Source: Bacillus thuringiensis
GTDB lineage: Bacteria > Bacillota > Bacilli > Bacillales > Bacillaceae_G
NCBI RefSeq assembly: GCF_014932895.1
Contig: NZ_JACYOF010000011.1
Location: 44,873-108,872, forward strand
Direction: 5' to 3'
DNA: 64,000 nt
The translations under genes and the position numbers were made by a program. The notes under the pieces were generated by a model, which worked only from the letters and a program-made list of their open reading frames with translations, was not told where the DNA came from and did no database searches. Shown piece by piece: positions 26,298 through 35,008 of this stretch. The stretch's first letter is position 1. Every line of letters starts with the position of its first letter.

Positions 26298-27740
26298 CTA
26301 TATCGCTTTTTTGTTGTAAATATAATTAATACCAAAGGCAGCTAGAAGTATCATAGGTATTGTAGCTGAATAATGATATCTTGGTGCCACTTCTACTAAC
26401 ATTTGTGCCATTGTTAGCCCAATCGTGTATAAACAAATAATGAAAAGTGAAGATTTATTTTTATTTTTCATAGCTACTAACGCCCCGAACAGTGAAGTAG
26501 CTAGTAAAAAGTAATAGAAAACATTAGAAATTATAGTATATCTTACTTTATGATCCATAACTGGATCTGCATATTTAACAGCTTGATCATCATTCCCTAA
26601 AAAGATAATAAATTTATCATACATTAGTTTCCCGAAATCTATATCATCGTTTTTTATTCTCTTTTTAGCTTCTTCAAGCATTTGTTTTTGAGCATCGTCT
26701 GCGCTCCACCCTGGTTTATCACTATAATAAAATAGTAATTCCGAATCAGCTTGGTTCCATGCTCCTGAAGCCGCCTTATTAAACCCTACATGAATATTGT
26801 ACCCTGGTACTGATGCTATATCTTCACCTAAACGTACTGTTATATAATGATTTATCGCCGAAGAGAGCATTAAGTATGTAATAACGATAACACCTACATA
26901 CGTTATCTTGTTGATAAGCATCTTTTTATTACCTATATGCTTTGTATCTATAATAAACATCCATATTGCTAAAGCTATAATTGGTACTGCTGCAATTGGT
27001 CTTACCATATTCATTAATGCAAGTAATACAGCTAATAAAATTGAATACACAAGAACCTTTTTAATGGTTATCTTTTGGAATTTCTCATGAACAACTAGCA
27101 TAATTGCCCAAGTTAATAACAGTATTGTACAATAAAACGGTTCTGAAATTACAAACATATTATAAATTGTTTGTGACGGCAAGAGAATCCATAAAACACT
27201 CGCTGTTATCGCTGTTCTCACTCCACCAATTTTTCTAGCTATAAAATATATTAATCCCATCGATATTGTAGTTAAAACAACATTAATAATAGGTGGAATC
27301 ATATAACTTGATCCAAATATTTTTAGAAAAATACTTAAGAATGAAGCATAACCAAAAATATGTGGAAATAACGCTACATACCTACTGCTAATAACAAAAT
27401 CTTGTCCTAACGCCTCTGCAGTATAGAAAAATGTTGCATAATCACCAATTGGTTGAATCTTATAGGTAAGAATCCACGCCGATTTAACTATTACACAAAG
27501 AATTAACAATGCCAAAAGACATATTTTCTCGTTTACTCTTTCAAGATATAATGATCCCTTTCTAAGTATAAAGTTTCCAAGCGTACATAAAAGTAAAAAT
27601 CCGACTAGTATCATTACATAATTATATTTTCGAGTATCTGAGAAATAATCAAAAATTAATATGGCAACGAAAAAACTATAAATGCCATATACAGCACGCG
27701 TAGAAAAAGTTGATAACCCTGCTGAAAACCTTTCCACCAA
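26298..27740 (-). CDS. GT-C (PMT/ArnT-like) membrane glycosyltransferase-type protein
   Basis: A 480-residue polytopic protein of the PMT_2/ArnT type. KIQPIGDYATFFYTAEALGQ gives the first-loop acidic motif, and the helix pattern after it parallels that of the protein at 17.9-19.2 kb. The external loop has WNQADSELLFYYSDKPGWSADDAQKQ, and the C-terminal VEVAPRYHYSATIPMILLAAFGI resembles the lipid-binding end of these enzymes. Start TTG at 27740, seven bases after GGAG. It is divergent from gtrA and gtrB-like genes; the three together fit a GtrA/GtrB/GT-C scheme where a lipid-linked sugar is made, flipped and transferred outside. Confidence 0.78.
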   Translation of the reverse strand: MVERFSAGLSTFSTRAVYGIYSFFVAILIFDYFSDTRKYNYVMILVGFLLLCTLGNFILRKGSLYLERVNEKICLLALLILCVIVKSAWILTYKIQPIGDYATFFYTAEALGQDFVISSRYVALFPHIFGYASFLSIFLKIFGSSYMIPPIINVVLTTISMGLIYFIARKIGGVRTAITASVLWILLPSQTIYNMFVISEPFYCTILLLTWAIMLVVHEKFQKITIKKVLVYSILLAVLLALMNMVRPIAAVPIIALAIWMFIIDTKHIGNKKMLINKITYVGVIVITYLMLSSAINHYITVRLGEDIASVPGYNIHVGFNKAASGAWNQADSELLFYYSDKPGWSADDAQKQMLEEAKKRIKNDDIDFGKLMYDKFIIFLGNDDQAVKYADPVMDHKVRYTIISNVFYYFLLATSLFGALVAMKNKNKSSLFIICLYTIGLTMAQMLVEVAPRYHYSATIPMILLAAFGINYIYNKKAI

Positions 27741-28114
27741 AATTCACTCCTTAAACTATTTATACAAAAAAAATTATACTTTCCTAAAATATAATTTTTA
27801 TAGTGTCTATCTCTATCCATTCTATACTCTTTGATTAATGACGCACATTCAAAAAATATATTTGAATTACACTACCTGCTACTATACATTAATATTACCA
27901 TAATTTCCATATTCGGTTTTGTATTACACAGTATCCAAATTATAAATAACAACCCCTTAACAATTGTAAAATATATCCTATAATCCCGAAATAGCATTTT
28001 AAAACATATAACACCCTCATACAAACTATGTTATAATTGGTAATTGGTAAATATAAATAATAACTCTGTATCACCTATTTTATTTATATATTTTATAAAA
28101 ATGAGGATAATATT
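27741..28114. other. Intergenic region, 374 bp
   Basis: Very AT-rich divergent space between the GT-C and gtrA genes. It must carry both promoters. No long inverted repeat or small ORF with a ribosome site was seen. Confidence 0.5.
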
Positions 28115-28498
28115 ATGGAGAAACTCTTAAAGTTTGGTTTAGTTGGAATCTTTAATACACTCATTACAATTATTAGCTTCATGATATTAGTAAAGCTTGG
28201 AATGAATTACCTTGTTGCGAATACTATTTCATATTTAATCGGCGTTGCTAATAGCTACTATTGGAATAAAAATTGGGTGTTTAAATCTAATAATAAAAGC
28301 ATGTCAGTGTTTTTCAAATTTCTAACTGTAAATTTAATTGTATTAGCTTTTAATACATTAAGTTTATTTATATTAGTAGATAAATTGAACTTCAATACAT
28401 TTATTGCACAAATCTTTGCAATCGGTGTCGGAATGGTTATGAACTTTGTCCTTAATAAAATTTGGACATTTAATCAAACTGAAAGCCCTGCTAATTAA
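28115..28498 (+). CDS. GtrA-family membrane protein (lipid-sugar flippase candidate)
   Basis: A 127-residue four-helix protein with the GtrA signatures FGLVGIFNTLITIISFMIL near the start, SYLIGVANSYYWNKNWVFKS in the middle, and VGMVMNFVLNKIWTFNQ at the end. GtrA proteins are thought to flip polyprenyl-phosphate-linked sugars made by GtrB. The next gene, 37 bases downstream, encodes a GtrB-like transferase, and a GT-C gene is divergent. The acceptor is probably a wall polymer, by analogy with Gram-positive three-component systems. Confidence 0.9.
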   Translation: MEKLLKFGLVGIFNTLITIISFMILVKLGMNYLVANTISYLIGVANSYYWNKNWVFKSNNKSMSVFFKFLTVNLIVLAFNTLSLFILVDKLNFNTFIAQIFAIGVGMVMNFVLNKIWTFNQTESPAN

Positions 28499-28535
28499 AA
28501 TTGAAATAGCCCATTAAGACTACGGAGGATACAAC

Positions 28536-29507
28536 ATGGAAAAATTAATTTCGGTTGTAGTTCCTATGTACTTCGAGGAAGAAGTAGCACAGGAATGTTA
28601 TAATCGTTTACAGTCCGTTATGCTTCAAAATAATATTAATTATGAATTTGTCTTTGTAAACGATGGTAGTACAGATCGTACAATGGACATCCTATCAGAA
28701 ATTGCTGCAAATGATTACCGTACAAAAGTTGTTAATTTTGCACGCAACTTTGGACACCAAGTAGCTGTTACAGCCGGCATTGCCGCTGCAAAAGGTGACG
28801 CTATCGTAATTATAGATGCAGACTTACAAGACCCACCAGAGGTTATTCCTGAACTTATTGCAAAATGGGAAGAAGGATATGAAGTTGTTTATGCAAAACG
28901 TAAACAGCGTAAAGGTGAAACTTGGTTTAAACTTCTAACAGCTAAATATTTCTATAAATTCTTAAACTATATGTCTGATATCGATATCCCAAAAGATACT
29001 GGTGATTTCCGAATCATCGATCGCAAAGTAGCTGATGTTTTCAATCAAATGACAGAGAGAAATCGCTTCATTCGTGGTATGATGTCTTGGGTTGGCTTCC
29101 GCCAAACGTATGTTGAATATGAACGTGATGAGCGCTTTGCTGGCGAAACAAAATATCCATTAAAGAAAATGATTAAATTTGCATCAGATGGCATTATTGC
29201 ATTTTCGACAAAACCGTTGCGCATCGTTATGTCTTTAGGCTTATTATCAGTTCTCATTTCCATCATTGTCTTGCTATATACCATTACTGTGAAAATCATC
29301 GGTAGTGGTACTCAAACAGGCTGGGCATCCATTATGGTTGCTATTACATTCTTTAGCGGTATTCAGTTACTTGGTCTCGGAATCGTTGGTCAATATATCG
29401 CTCGTATTTATGACGAAAGTAAAAACCGTCCGATTTATATCGTGAAAGAAACAATCAATATTGAACAAGAAGAAGCTGCACAGAAAAAAGAAAAAGTGAA
29501 TGCATAA
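28536..29507 (+). CDS. GtrB/CsbB-like polyprenyl-phosphate glycosyltransferase (GT2)
   Basis: A 323-residue GT2 enzyme with two C-terminal transmembrane helices. Motifs in order: SVVVPMYFEEE, FVNDGSTDRTMDIL, NFARNFGHQVAVTAGI, DADLQDPPEVIPELI (the DXD-type metal site), KDTGDFRIIDRK and RNRFIRGMMSWVGF. This is the full GtrB/CsbB/DPM1 pattern. It would load a sugar from a nucleotide donor onto undecaprenyl phosphate at the inner face. The RBS is GGAGG, nine bases upstream. The operon ends in a strong bidirectional terminator. Confidence 0.92.
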   Translation: MEKLISVVVPMYFEEEVAQECYNRLQSVMLQNNINYEFVFVNDGSTDRTMDILSEIAANDYRTKVVNFARNFGHQVAVTAGIAAAKGDAIVIIDADLQDPPEVIPELIAKWEEGYEVVYAKRKQRKGETWFKLLTAKYFYKFLNYMSDIDIPKDTGDFRIIDRKVADVFNQMTERNRFIRGMMSWVGFRQTYVEYERDERFAGETKYPLKKMIKFASDGIIAFSTKPLRIVMSLGLLSVLISIIVLLYTITVKIIGSGTQTGWASIMVAITFFSGIQLLGLGIVGQYIARIYDESKNRPIYIVKETINIEQEEAAQKKEKVNA

Positions 29508-29510
29508 TAA

Positions 29511-29548
29511 AAAAGGTAACAATGAAAACTATCATTGTTACCTTTTTA
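29511..29548. terminator. Bidirectional terminator between gtrB-like and TetR genes
   Basis: Arms 29511-29525 and 29532-29546 pair along their length with T-runs on both strands. Confidence 0.9.
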
Positions 29549-30410
29549 TATTGTAATACCCCATAAGCCGCAAGCGGAATTCCTTTAAATTTGGATATAC
29601 CTCTAAGTTAGATAACATTCCTTGAATGACTGGAATCCTTGGGTTTGGGAACCTCATTTCTGCCTCTAAAACATCTAGCGTAACAAGTAATTCATCATCT
29701 TCTAATTGATCAGCTAATGTACGTTTAAACACAATGATTTCTTTTAAAAAATGCTCTTTAACCTGTTCCTTAATAAGCTCTGATTTACAAAGAAACTCTC
29801 CAAGCCTTTCTTCATGTAAAACGGGTTCTTCCAAAGATTCTATGAGTCCATCTACTAAATGATCTATCCTTTGTAAAATAAAAGTTGATACATAGGACAA
29901 ATCAATTTCCGGGGCTTGTAAAATAATTAATTCTAAATATCCACGGCATATCCCTTCCACCATAATCACTAAATCCAATAAATATGGAATGACTTTTTCG
30001 CCATAAATAGACAATAAGCTATTCCGATAAAATGCGTGAGACTCTAATTTCATCCGCATCATAAATTCTTCCACTTCTTTATTAAACGGTATAGCATTTT
30101 CCCTTGCATGCATAATAATAAATTCTTTATGCTTCTGTATATCATTAAACTGGCAATACAATTGTTTTACAAATCTTTCACGTGGTAATAATGATTCCTT
30201 ATCAATATCCATCATTTTACTTTGAATCTTGTCATAGTAATATCGTAGTGTTGCTAACAAAAGCTCATCTTTCGATTTAAAGTATAAATAAAAAGCTCCC
30301 TTAGATATACCACAAGCTGTCACAATTTCCTGCACTGATGTCGCATTTACACCCTTAGTAGCAAATAACTTCATAGCCGATTCTATAATTAAGCGCTCTT
30401 TTTCTTTCAT
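29538..30410 (-). CDS. TetR-family regulator of the RND pump
   Basis: A 290-residue regulator, long for the family because of an extended C-terminal helical region. The HTH is at about 5-50 (LIIESAMKLFATKGVNATSV, IVTACGISKGAFYLYFKSKDELL). I chose ATG at 30410, preceded by GGAG; the open frame extends 26 codons further but that part overlaps a repeated structured element and lacks a ribosome site. It is divergent from the RND pump gene, between which lie two palindromic operators, one of them inside the pump promoter. Repression of the pump, relieved by a pump substrate, is the likely role. Confidence 0.9.
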   Translation of the reverse strand: MKEKERLIIESAMKLFATKGVNATSVQEIVTACGISKGAFYLYFKSKDELLLATLRYYYDKIQSKMMDIDKESLLPRERFVKQLYCQFNDIQKHKEFIIMHARENAIPFNKEVEEFMMRMKLESHAFYRNSLLSIYGEKVIPYLLDLVIMVEGICRGYLELIILQAPEIDLSYVSTFILQRIDHLVDGLIESLEEPVLHEERLGEFLCKSELIKEQVKEHFLKEIIVFKRTLADQLEDDELLVTLDVLEAEMRFPNPRIPVIQGMLSNLEVYPNLKEFRLRLMGYYNIKR

Positions 30411-30451
30411 ATCTTCTCTCCTAAATTTGATCTCGCATCTTATTATAAATG

Positions 30452-30552
30452 TATCCCGCATTAACGTGCAGTAAGGCTCCCACCCCAAAGTTCGATTAAC
30501 GCAAGGAAGTTAGGTGGGAGATTAATTGCACGTAAAGGCCCGATTAGTTGAA
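30452..30552. repeat. Structured dispersed repeat, copy 1
   Basis: About 100 bp sharing with 34870-34971 the blocks TATCCCGCATTAACG, GAAGTTAGGTGGGAGATTAA and CCCGATT-GTT-AAC. Two nested stems: 30464-30472 with 30525-30533, and 30477-30484 with 30513-30520. The base changes between copies keep the pairing. It lies in the leader of the TetR gene, read antisense from that gene. It resembles bcr-type repeats of the B. cereus group, but I cannot assign a class. Confidence 0.8.
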
Positions 30553-30575
30553 CTTTATTATACCATCCCTTTTCA

Positions 30576-30605
30576 TTGACGACTGACTGACCAGTCAGTT
30601 ATATT
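30576..30605 (+). promoter_or_regulatory. Promoter of the RND pump gene with embedded operator
   Basis: TTGACG at 30576-30581 and TATATT at 30600-30605 (or TTATAT at 30599). The spacer is filled by the palindrome ACTGACTG-AC-CAGTCAGT (30582-30599). This is a standard repressor position. Confidence 0.75.
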
Positions 30606-30613
30606 ATGTATTA

Positions 30614-30629
30614 GACTGACCAGTTGGTC
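30614..30629. promoter_or_regulatory. Second TetR operator ahead of the RND pump
   Basis: GACTGACCAGTTGGTC shares the core CTGACCAGT with the first operator. It lies 14 bases past the TATATT element, near the transcription start. Confidence 0.7.
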
Positions 30630-30654
30630 AATATAATACAAAGGGAGCGCAAAC

Positions 30655-33600
30655 ATGAACAAAATCATTAATTTCTCGTTAAAAAATAAGTTCGCAGTTT
30701 GGCTACTAACCATTATTGTTACCATTGCAGGGATTTATTCTGGGCTTAACATGAAGCTAGAGACAATTCCTGATATTACAACACCTGTTGTATCAGTAAC
30801 GACGGTTTATCCTGGTGCTACACCAGAAGAAGTAGCTGACAAAATTTCAAAACCGATGGAAGAGCAACTGCAAAATTTAAGCGGTGTAAACGTTGTTAGT
30901 TCATCATCTTTTCAAAACGCATCTTCTATTCAAGTAGAATATGATTTTGATAAAAATATGGAAAAAGCTGAAACTGAAATTAAAGAAGCTCTAGCAAATG
31001 TGAAACTTCCTGAAGGTGTAAAAGATCCAAAAGTTTCTCGAGTAAACTTCAATGCTTTCCCTGTTATTTCATTAAGTGTAGCGAGTAAAAATGAATCTTT
31101 AGCTACCTTAACTGAAAATGTAGAGAAAAATGTTATTCCAGGATTAAAAGGACTTGATGGGGTCGCATCTGTTCAAATTTCGGGTCAACAAGTAGATGAG
31201 GTACAACTTGTCTTCAAGAAAGATAAGATGAAAGAATTAGGACTAAGTGAAGATACAGTAAAAAATATAATTAAAGGTTCGGACGTATCTTTACCACTTG
31301 GCTTATATACATTTAAAGACACAGAAAAGTCAGTTGTTGTAGATGGTAATATTACAACAATTAAAGCATTAAAAGAATTAAAAATTCCAGCTATCCCCTC
31401 ATCACCAAACGGTCAAGGTAGTCAAAACGCTGGCGCTGGTGCACAAACTCCGCAAATGAATCCAGCTGCTATGAATGGAATTCCAACAGTTACATTGGAA
31501 GAAATTGCTGACATTAAAGAAGTTGGGAAAGCAGACTCTATTTCTCGAACAAATGGGAAAGAAGCAATTGGAATTCAAATTGTGAAAGCTGCTGATGCAA
31601 ACACAGTTGATGTTGTAAATACAGTCAAAGATAAAGTAAAAGACCTTGAGAAAAAATATAAAGACTTAGAGGTCATTTCCACATTCGACCAAGGTGCACC
31701 GATTGAGAAATCAGTTGAAACAATGCTTAGCAAAGCAATTTTCGGGGCTATCTTTGCAATTGTTATTATTATGTTGTTCCTACGAAATATCCGAACAACG
31801 TTAATCTCTGTCGTTTCTATACCACTTTCTTTATTAATTGCTGTTTTAGTCATAAAGCAAATGAATATTACGCTTAACATTATGACACTTGGAGCAATGA
31901 CAGTCGCTATCGGACGCGTTGTCGATGACTCAATTGTTGTTATTGAAAATATTTACCGACGTATGTCATTATCAGAAGAGAAACTACGTGGGAAAGATTT
32001 AATTCGTGAAGCTACGAAAGAAATGTTTATCCCGATCATGTCTTCTACCATTGTAACAATTGCTGTATTCTTACCACTTGGACTTGTAAAAGGTATGATT
32101 GGTGAAATGTTCTTACCATTCGCCTTAACGATTGTCTTTGCTTTATTAGCATCATTACTAGTGGCAATTACAATCGTACCAATGCTAGCTCACTCCTTAT
32201 TTAAGAAAGAGAGCATGAGAGAAAAAGAAGTACATCATGAAGAAAAACCAAGTAAATTAGCAAACGGCTATAAACGTATACTTGAATGGGCTTTAAACCA
32301 TAAAATTATTACATCAAGTATCGCTGTCCTTCTATTAGTTGGTAGTCTCGCACTTGTACCAACTATTGGTGTAAGTTTCTTACCATCTGAAGAAGAAAAA
32401 ATGATTATCGCAACATACAACCCTGAACCAGGTCAAACGTTAGAAGACGTTGAAAAAATTACTACGAAAGCTGAAAAGCATTTCCAAGATAACAAAAATG
32501 TCAAAACAATTCAGTTCTCATTAGGGGGAGAAAACCCAATGAGTCCTGGTAAAACAAATCAAGCGATGTTCTTCGTTCAATATGATAACGACACGAAAAA
32601 CTTTGAAAAAGAAAAAGAACAAGTCGTTAAAGACCTACAGAAAATGTCTGGAAAAGGCGAATGGAAAAGCCAAGATTTCGGAGCAAGTGGCGGTAGTAAC
32701 GAAATTAAACTATACGTTTACGGAGATAGTTCGGAAGACATTAAGCCTGTCGTGAAAGACATTCAAAATATCATGAAGAAAAATAAAGACTTAAAAGACG
32801 TAGACTCTAGTATTGCAAAAACATATGCAGAGTACACTTTAGTCGCAGATCAGGAAAAGCTAAGCAAAATGGGGCTAACGGCCGCTCAAATTGGAATGGG
32901 ACTTTCTAATCAACACGATCGCCCTGTTCTCACAACAATTAAAAAAGATGGTAAAGATATCAATGTATATGTAGAAGCTGAAAAACAAAATTACGAAACA
33001 ATCGATGACTTAACAAATCGTAAAATTACAACACCACTTGGGAATGAAGTGGCTGTTAAAGATGTGATGACTGTCAAAGAAGGTGAAACCTCAAATACAG
33101 TAACACACCGCGATGGGCGTGTTTATGCAGAAGTGAGCGCAAAATTAAAATCTGATGATGTTTCAAAAGCATCAGCTGCCGTTCAAAAAGAAGTAGATAA
33201 AATGGACCTTCCTTCTGGTGTAGATGTTTCTATGGGCGGTGTTACAAAAGATATTCAAGAATCATTTAAGCAACTTGGCTTAGCGATGTTAGCTGCAATT
33301 GCCATTGTATACTTCGTTCTTGTCGTTACATTTGGCGGTGCACTTGCACCATTTGCAATCTTATTCTCGCTACCATTCACAATCATTGGTGCACTTGTTG
33401 CCTTATTAATCTCTGGCGAAACATTAAGTGTATCTGCAATGATTGGTGCGCTTATGTTAATCGGTATCGTTGTAACAAACGCAATCGTACTTATCGATCG
33501 TGTTATCCATAAAGAAAATGAAGGTGTATCAACACGTGAAGCATTGCTAGAAGCTGGCGCAACACGCCTGCGACCTATTTTAATGACTGCAATTGCAACA

Positions 33601-33771
33601 ATTGGGGCTCTTATCCCGCTTGCATTGGGATTTGAAGGTAGCGGCTTAATTTCTAAAGGGCTTGGTGTAACCGTAATTGGTGGATTAACGAGTTCAACGT
33701 TATTAACACTTCTTATTGTTCCAATCGTTTATGAAGTATTAAGCAAATTTAAAAAGAAAAAAGCAAAATAA
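30655..33771 (+). CDS. RND efflux permease (AcrB/SwrC-like)
   Basis: A 1038-residue HAE-type RND pump with twelve helices and two large external loops (about 35-340 and 560-850). Recognisable are VSVTTVYPGATPEEVADKI, the TM4 motif GRVVDDSIVVIENIYRR with paired aspartates that carry protons, and FEGSGLISKGLGVTVIGGL at the C-terminal end. A Gly/Asn/Gln-rich insertion (SPNGQGSQNAGAGAQTP) occurs in the first loop at about 251-267. No membrane-fusion or outer-membrane partner is present, as for SwrC (YerP) in B. subtilis, which exports lipopeptides. The exact substrate is unknown. The start ATG has GGGAG eight bases upstream; a TetR repressor gene is divergent. Confidence 0.93.
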   Translation: MNKIINFSLKNKFAVWLLTIIVTIAGIYSGLNMKLETIPDITTPVVSVTTVYPGATPEEVADKISKPMEEQLQNLSGVNVVSSSSFQNASSIQVEYDFDKNMEKAETEIKEALANVKLPEGVKDPKVSRVNFNAFPVISLSVASKNESLATLTENVEKNVIPGLKGLDGVASVQISGQQVDEVQLVFKKDKMKELGLSEDTVKNIIKGSDVSLPLGLYTFKDTEKSVVVDGNITTIKALKELKIPAIPSSPNGQGSQNAGAGAQTPQMNPAAMNGIPTVTLEEIADIKEVGKADSISRTNGKEAIGIQIVKAADANTVDVVNTVKDKVKDLEKKYKDLEVISTFDQGAPIEKSVETMLSKAIFGAIFAIVIIMLFLRNIRTTLISVVSIPLSLLIAVLVIKQMNITLNIMTLGAMTVAIGRVVDDSIVVIENIYRRMSLSEEKLRGKDLIREATKEMFIPIMSSTIVTIAVFLPLGLVKGMIGEMFLPFALTIVFALLASLLVAITIVPMLAHSLFKKESMREKEVHHEEKPSKLANGYKRILEWALNHKIITSSIAVLLLVGSLALVPTIGVSFLPSEEEKMIIATYNPEPGQTLEDVEKITTKAEKHFQDNKNVKTIQFSLGGENPMSPGKTNQAMFFVQYDNDTKNFEKEKEQVVKDLQKMSGKGEWKSQDFGASGGSNEIKLYVYGDSSEDIKPVVKDIQNIMKKNKDLKDVDSSIAKTYAEYTLVADQEKLSKMGLTAAQIGMGLSNQHDRPVLTTIKKDGKDINVYVEAEKQNYETIDDLTNRKITTPLGNEVAVKDVMTVKEGETSNTVTHRDGRVYAEVSAKLKSDDVSKASAAVQKEVDKMDLPSGVDVSMGGVTKDIQESFKQLGLAMLAAIAIVYFVLVVTFGGALAPFAILFSLPFTIIGALVALLISGETLSVSAMIGALMLIGIVVTNAIVLIDRVIHKENEGVSTREALLEAGATRLRPILMTAIATIGALIPLALGFEGSGLISKGLGVTVIGGLTSSTLLTLLIVPIVYEVLSKFKKKKAK

Positions 33772-33777
33772 CCAAAA

Positions 33778-33808
33778 AATAACCTCGCTAACTGCGAGGT
33801 TATTTTTT
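33778..33808. terminator. Bidirectional terminator between RND and msrAB genes
   Basis: AATAACCTCGC pairs with GCGAGGTTATT, followed by TTTT on the plus side and an A-run (T on minus). Confidence 0.9.
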
Positions 33809-34765
33809 ATCTCCAAACAAGATGAGGAAATCACCATATCCTTCTTTCTCTAATTTGCCTTTTGGGATAAATCGAAGAGCTGCTGAATTTATACAATAAC
33901 GAAGGCCATTTGGCCCTGGTCCATCAGGAAATACATGTCCAAGGTGTGAATCTCCTTCTTTACTTCTTACTTCTGTACGGGTCATATTATGACTAACATC
34001 CATCTTTTCTTTCACACTTGCTGACATAACCGGTTTCGTGAAACTCGGCCATCCACATCCACTATCAAATTTATCCAAAGAAGTAAATAACGGTTCACCT
34101 GAAACGATATCTACATAAAGACCTTCCTCTTTATGATTCCAGTATTCATTTTGAAAAGGCGGTTCAGTTCCATTTTCCTGTGTCACATAAAACTGCATCT
34201 CGTCTAGCTTTTCTTTTAAATGGGCGTTATCCTTCTGCCAATGTTGTTTAATAAAAGCATCACGCCCTGATCCTTTACGATATATCTCATAGCGGAATGT
34301 GTTTTTCTTATGATATCCTTGATGATATTCTTCAGCTGGATAGAACGTAGCAGCTGGCAATATTTTTGTCGCAATTGGCTTGAAAAAGCGCCCGCTCTTC
34401 GCAAGTTCTTCTTTTGAAGCCTCTGCCTTTTTATGTTGTTCTTCATTATGATAAAAAATCACCGTTTCATAAGACTGTCCACGGTCGTGAAATTGCCCGC
34501 CGACGTCAGTTGGATCAATTTGTCTCCAATATATATGAAGCAACTCTTCATACGGCATTTTGTTTGTATCAAATGTAATTTGTACCGCTTCATAATGTCC
34601 CGTTGTTTCTGAACAAACTTCTTTATAGGTTGGATTCTCTTTATGGCCACCCGTATAGCCAGAAACAACCTTTATAATCCCTTCCATCTCTTCAAATGGC
34701 GAAACCATACACCAGAAGCACCCTCCGGCAAATGTAGCCAATTCTACCTTTTCATTTACAGCCAT
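33800..34765 (-). CDS. msrAB: Bifunctional methionine sulfoxide reductase MsrA/MsrB
   Basis: A 321-residue fusion. The MsrA domain (about 7-160) has the active site [13 protein letters not shown] with the catalytic cysteine at C16, [16 protein letters not shown], and EYHQGYHKK. The MsrB domain (about 175-315) has [26 protein letters not shown], and the catalytic [11 protein letters not shown]. It lacks the zinc CxxC pairs found in some MsrB proteins. It reduces both S- and R-methionine sulfoxide using thioredoxin, repairing oxidised proteins in the cytosol. No signal peptide. The gene and the RND pump sit between two copies of the structured repeat. Confidence 0.95.
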   Translation of the reverse strand: MAVNEKVELATFAGGCFWCMVSPFEEMEGIIKVVSGYTGGHKENPTYKEVCSETTGHYEAVQITFDTNKMPYEELLHIYWRQIDPTDVGGQFHDRGQSYETVIFYHNEEQHKKAEASKEELAKSGRFFKPIATKILPAATFYPAEEYHQGYHKKNTFRYEIYRKGSGRDAFIKQHWQKDNAHLKEKLDEMQFYVTQENGTEPPFQNEYWNHKEEGLYVDIVSGEPLFTSLDKFDSGCGWPSFTKPVMSASVKEKMDVSHNMTRTEVRSKEGDSHLGHVFPDGPGPNGLRYCINSAALRFIPKGKLEKEGYGDFLILFGDKK

Positions 34766-34824
34766 TATTTCACTCCCTATTCTATATTCTCCTTACAGTA
34801 TGGCATAAGAAACATAATGTTATA

Positions 34825-34859
34825 AAAGAAAAAGCACCGAATATCGATGCTTTTTCTTT
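34825..34859. terminator. Symmetric hairpin with A/T runs
   Basis: Perfect 12-base arms AAAGAAAAAGCA / TGCTTTTTCTTT around an 11-base loop. It would terminate minus-strand transcripts entering from the PerM-like gene and repeat copy 2. Confidence 0.6.
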
Positions 34860-34869
34860 ATTTCACTTT

Positions 34870-34971
34870 ATCCCGCATTAACGGGTAGTAAAACTCTCAC
34901 CTCAAAATTTAGCTGGAGCAAAGAAGTTAGGTGGGAGATTAACTGCCCGTAAACGCCCGATTGGTTCAACT
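34870..34971. repeat. Structured dispersed repeat, copy 2
   Basis: Same orientation as copy 1, about 4.4 kb away. Stems 34881-34889 with 34942-34950 and 34894-34902 with 34929-34937. Relative to copy 1 one pair changes from T-A to G-C on both sides, a compensatory change; other differences are G-T wobble. Confidence 0.8.
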
Positions 34972-34972
34972 A

Positions 34973-35008
34973 ATAATCAGTGGGGGATGAACCCCCCCCA
35001 CTGATTAT
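34973..35008 (-). terminator. Terminator hairpin overlapping the PerM-like stop codon
   Basis: Fourteen-base arms with a G5/C5 core pair across the loop ATGAA. The stem includes the TAA at 35005-35007. The T-run is weak on the minus strand. Confidence 0.65.
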
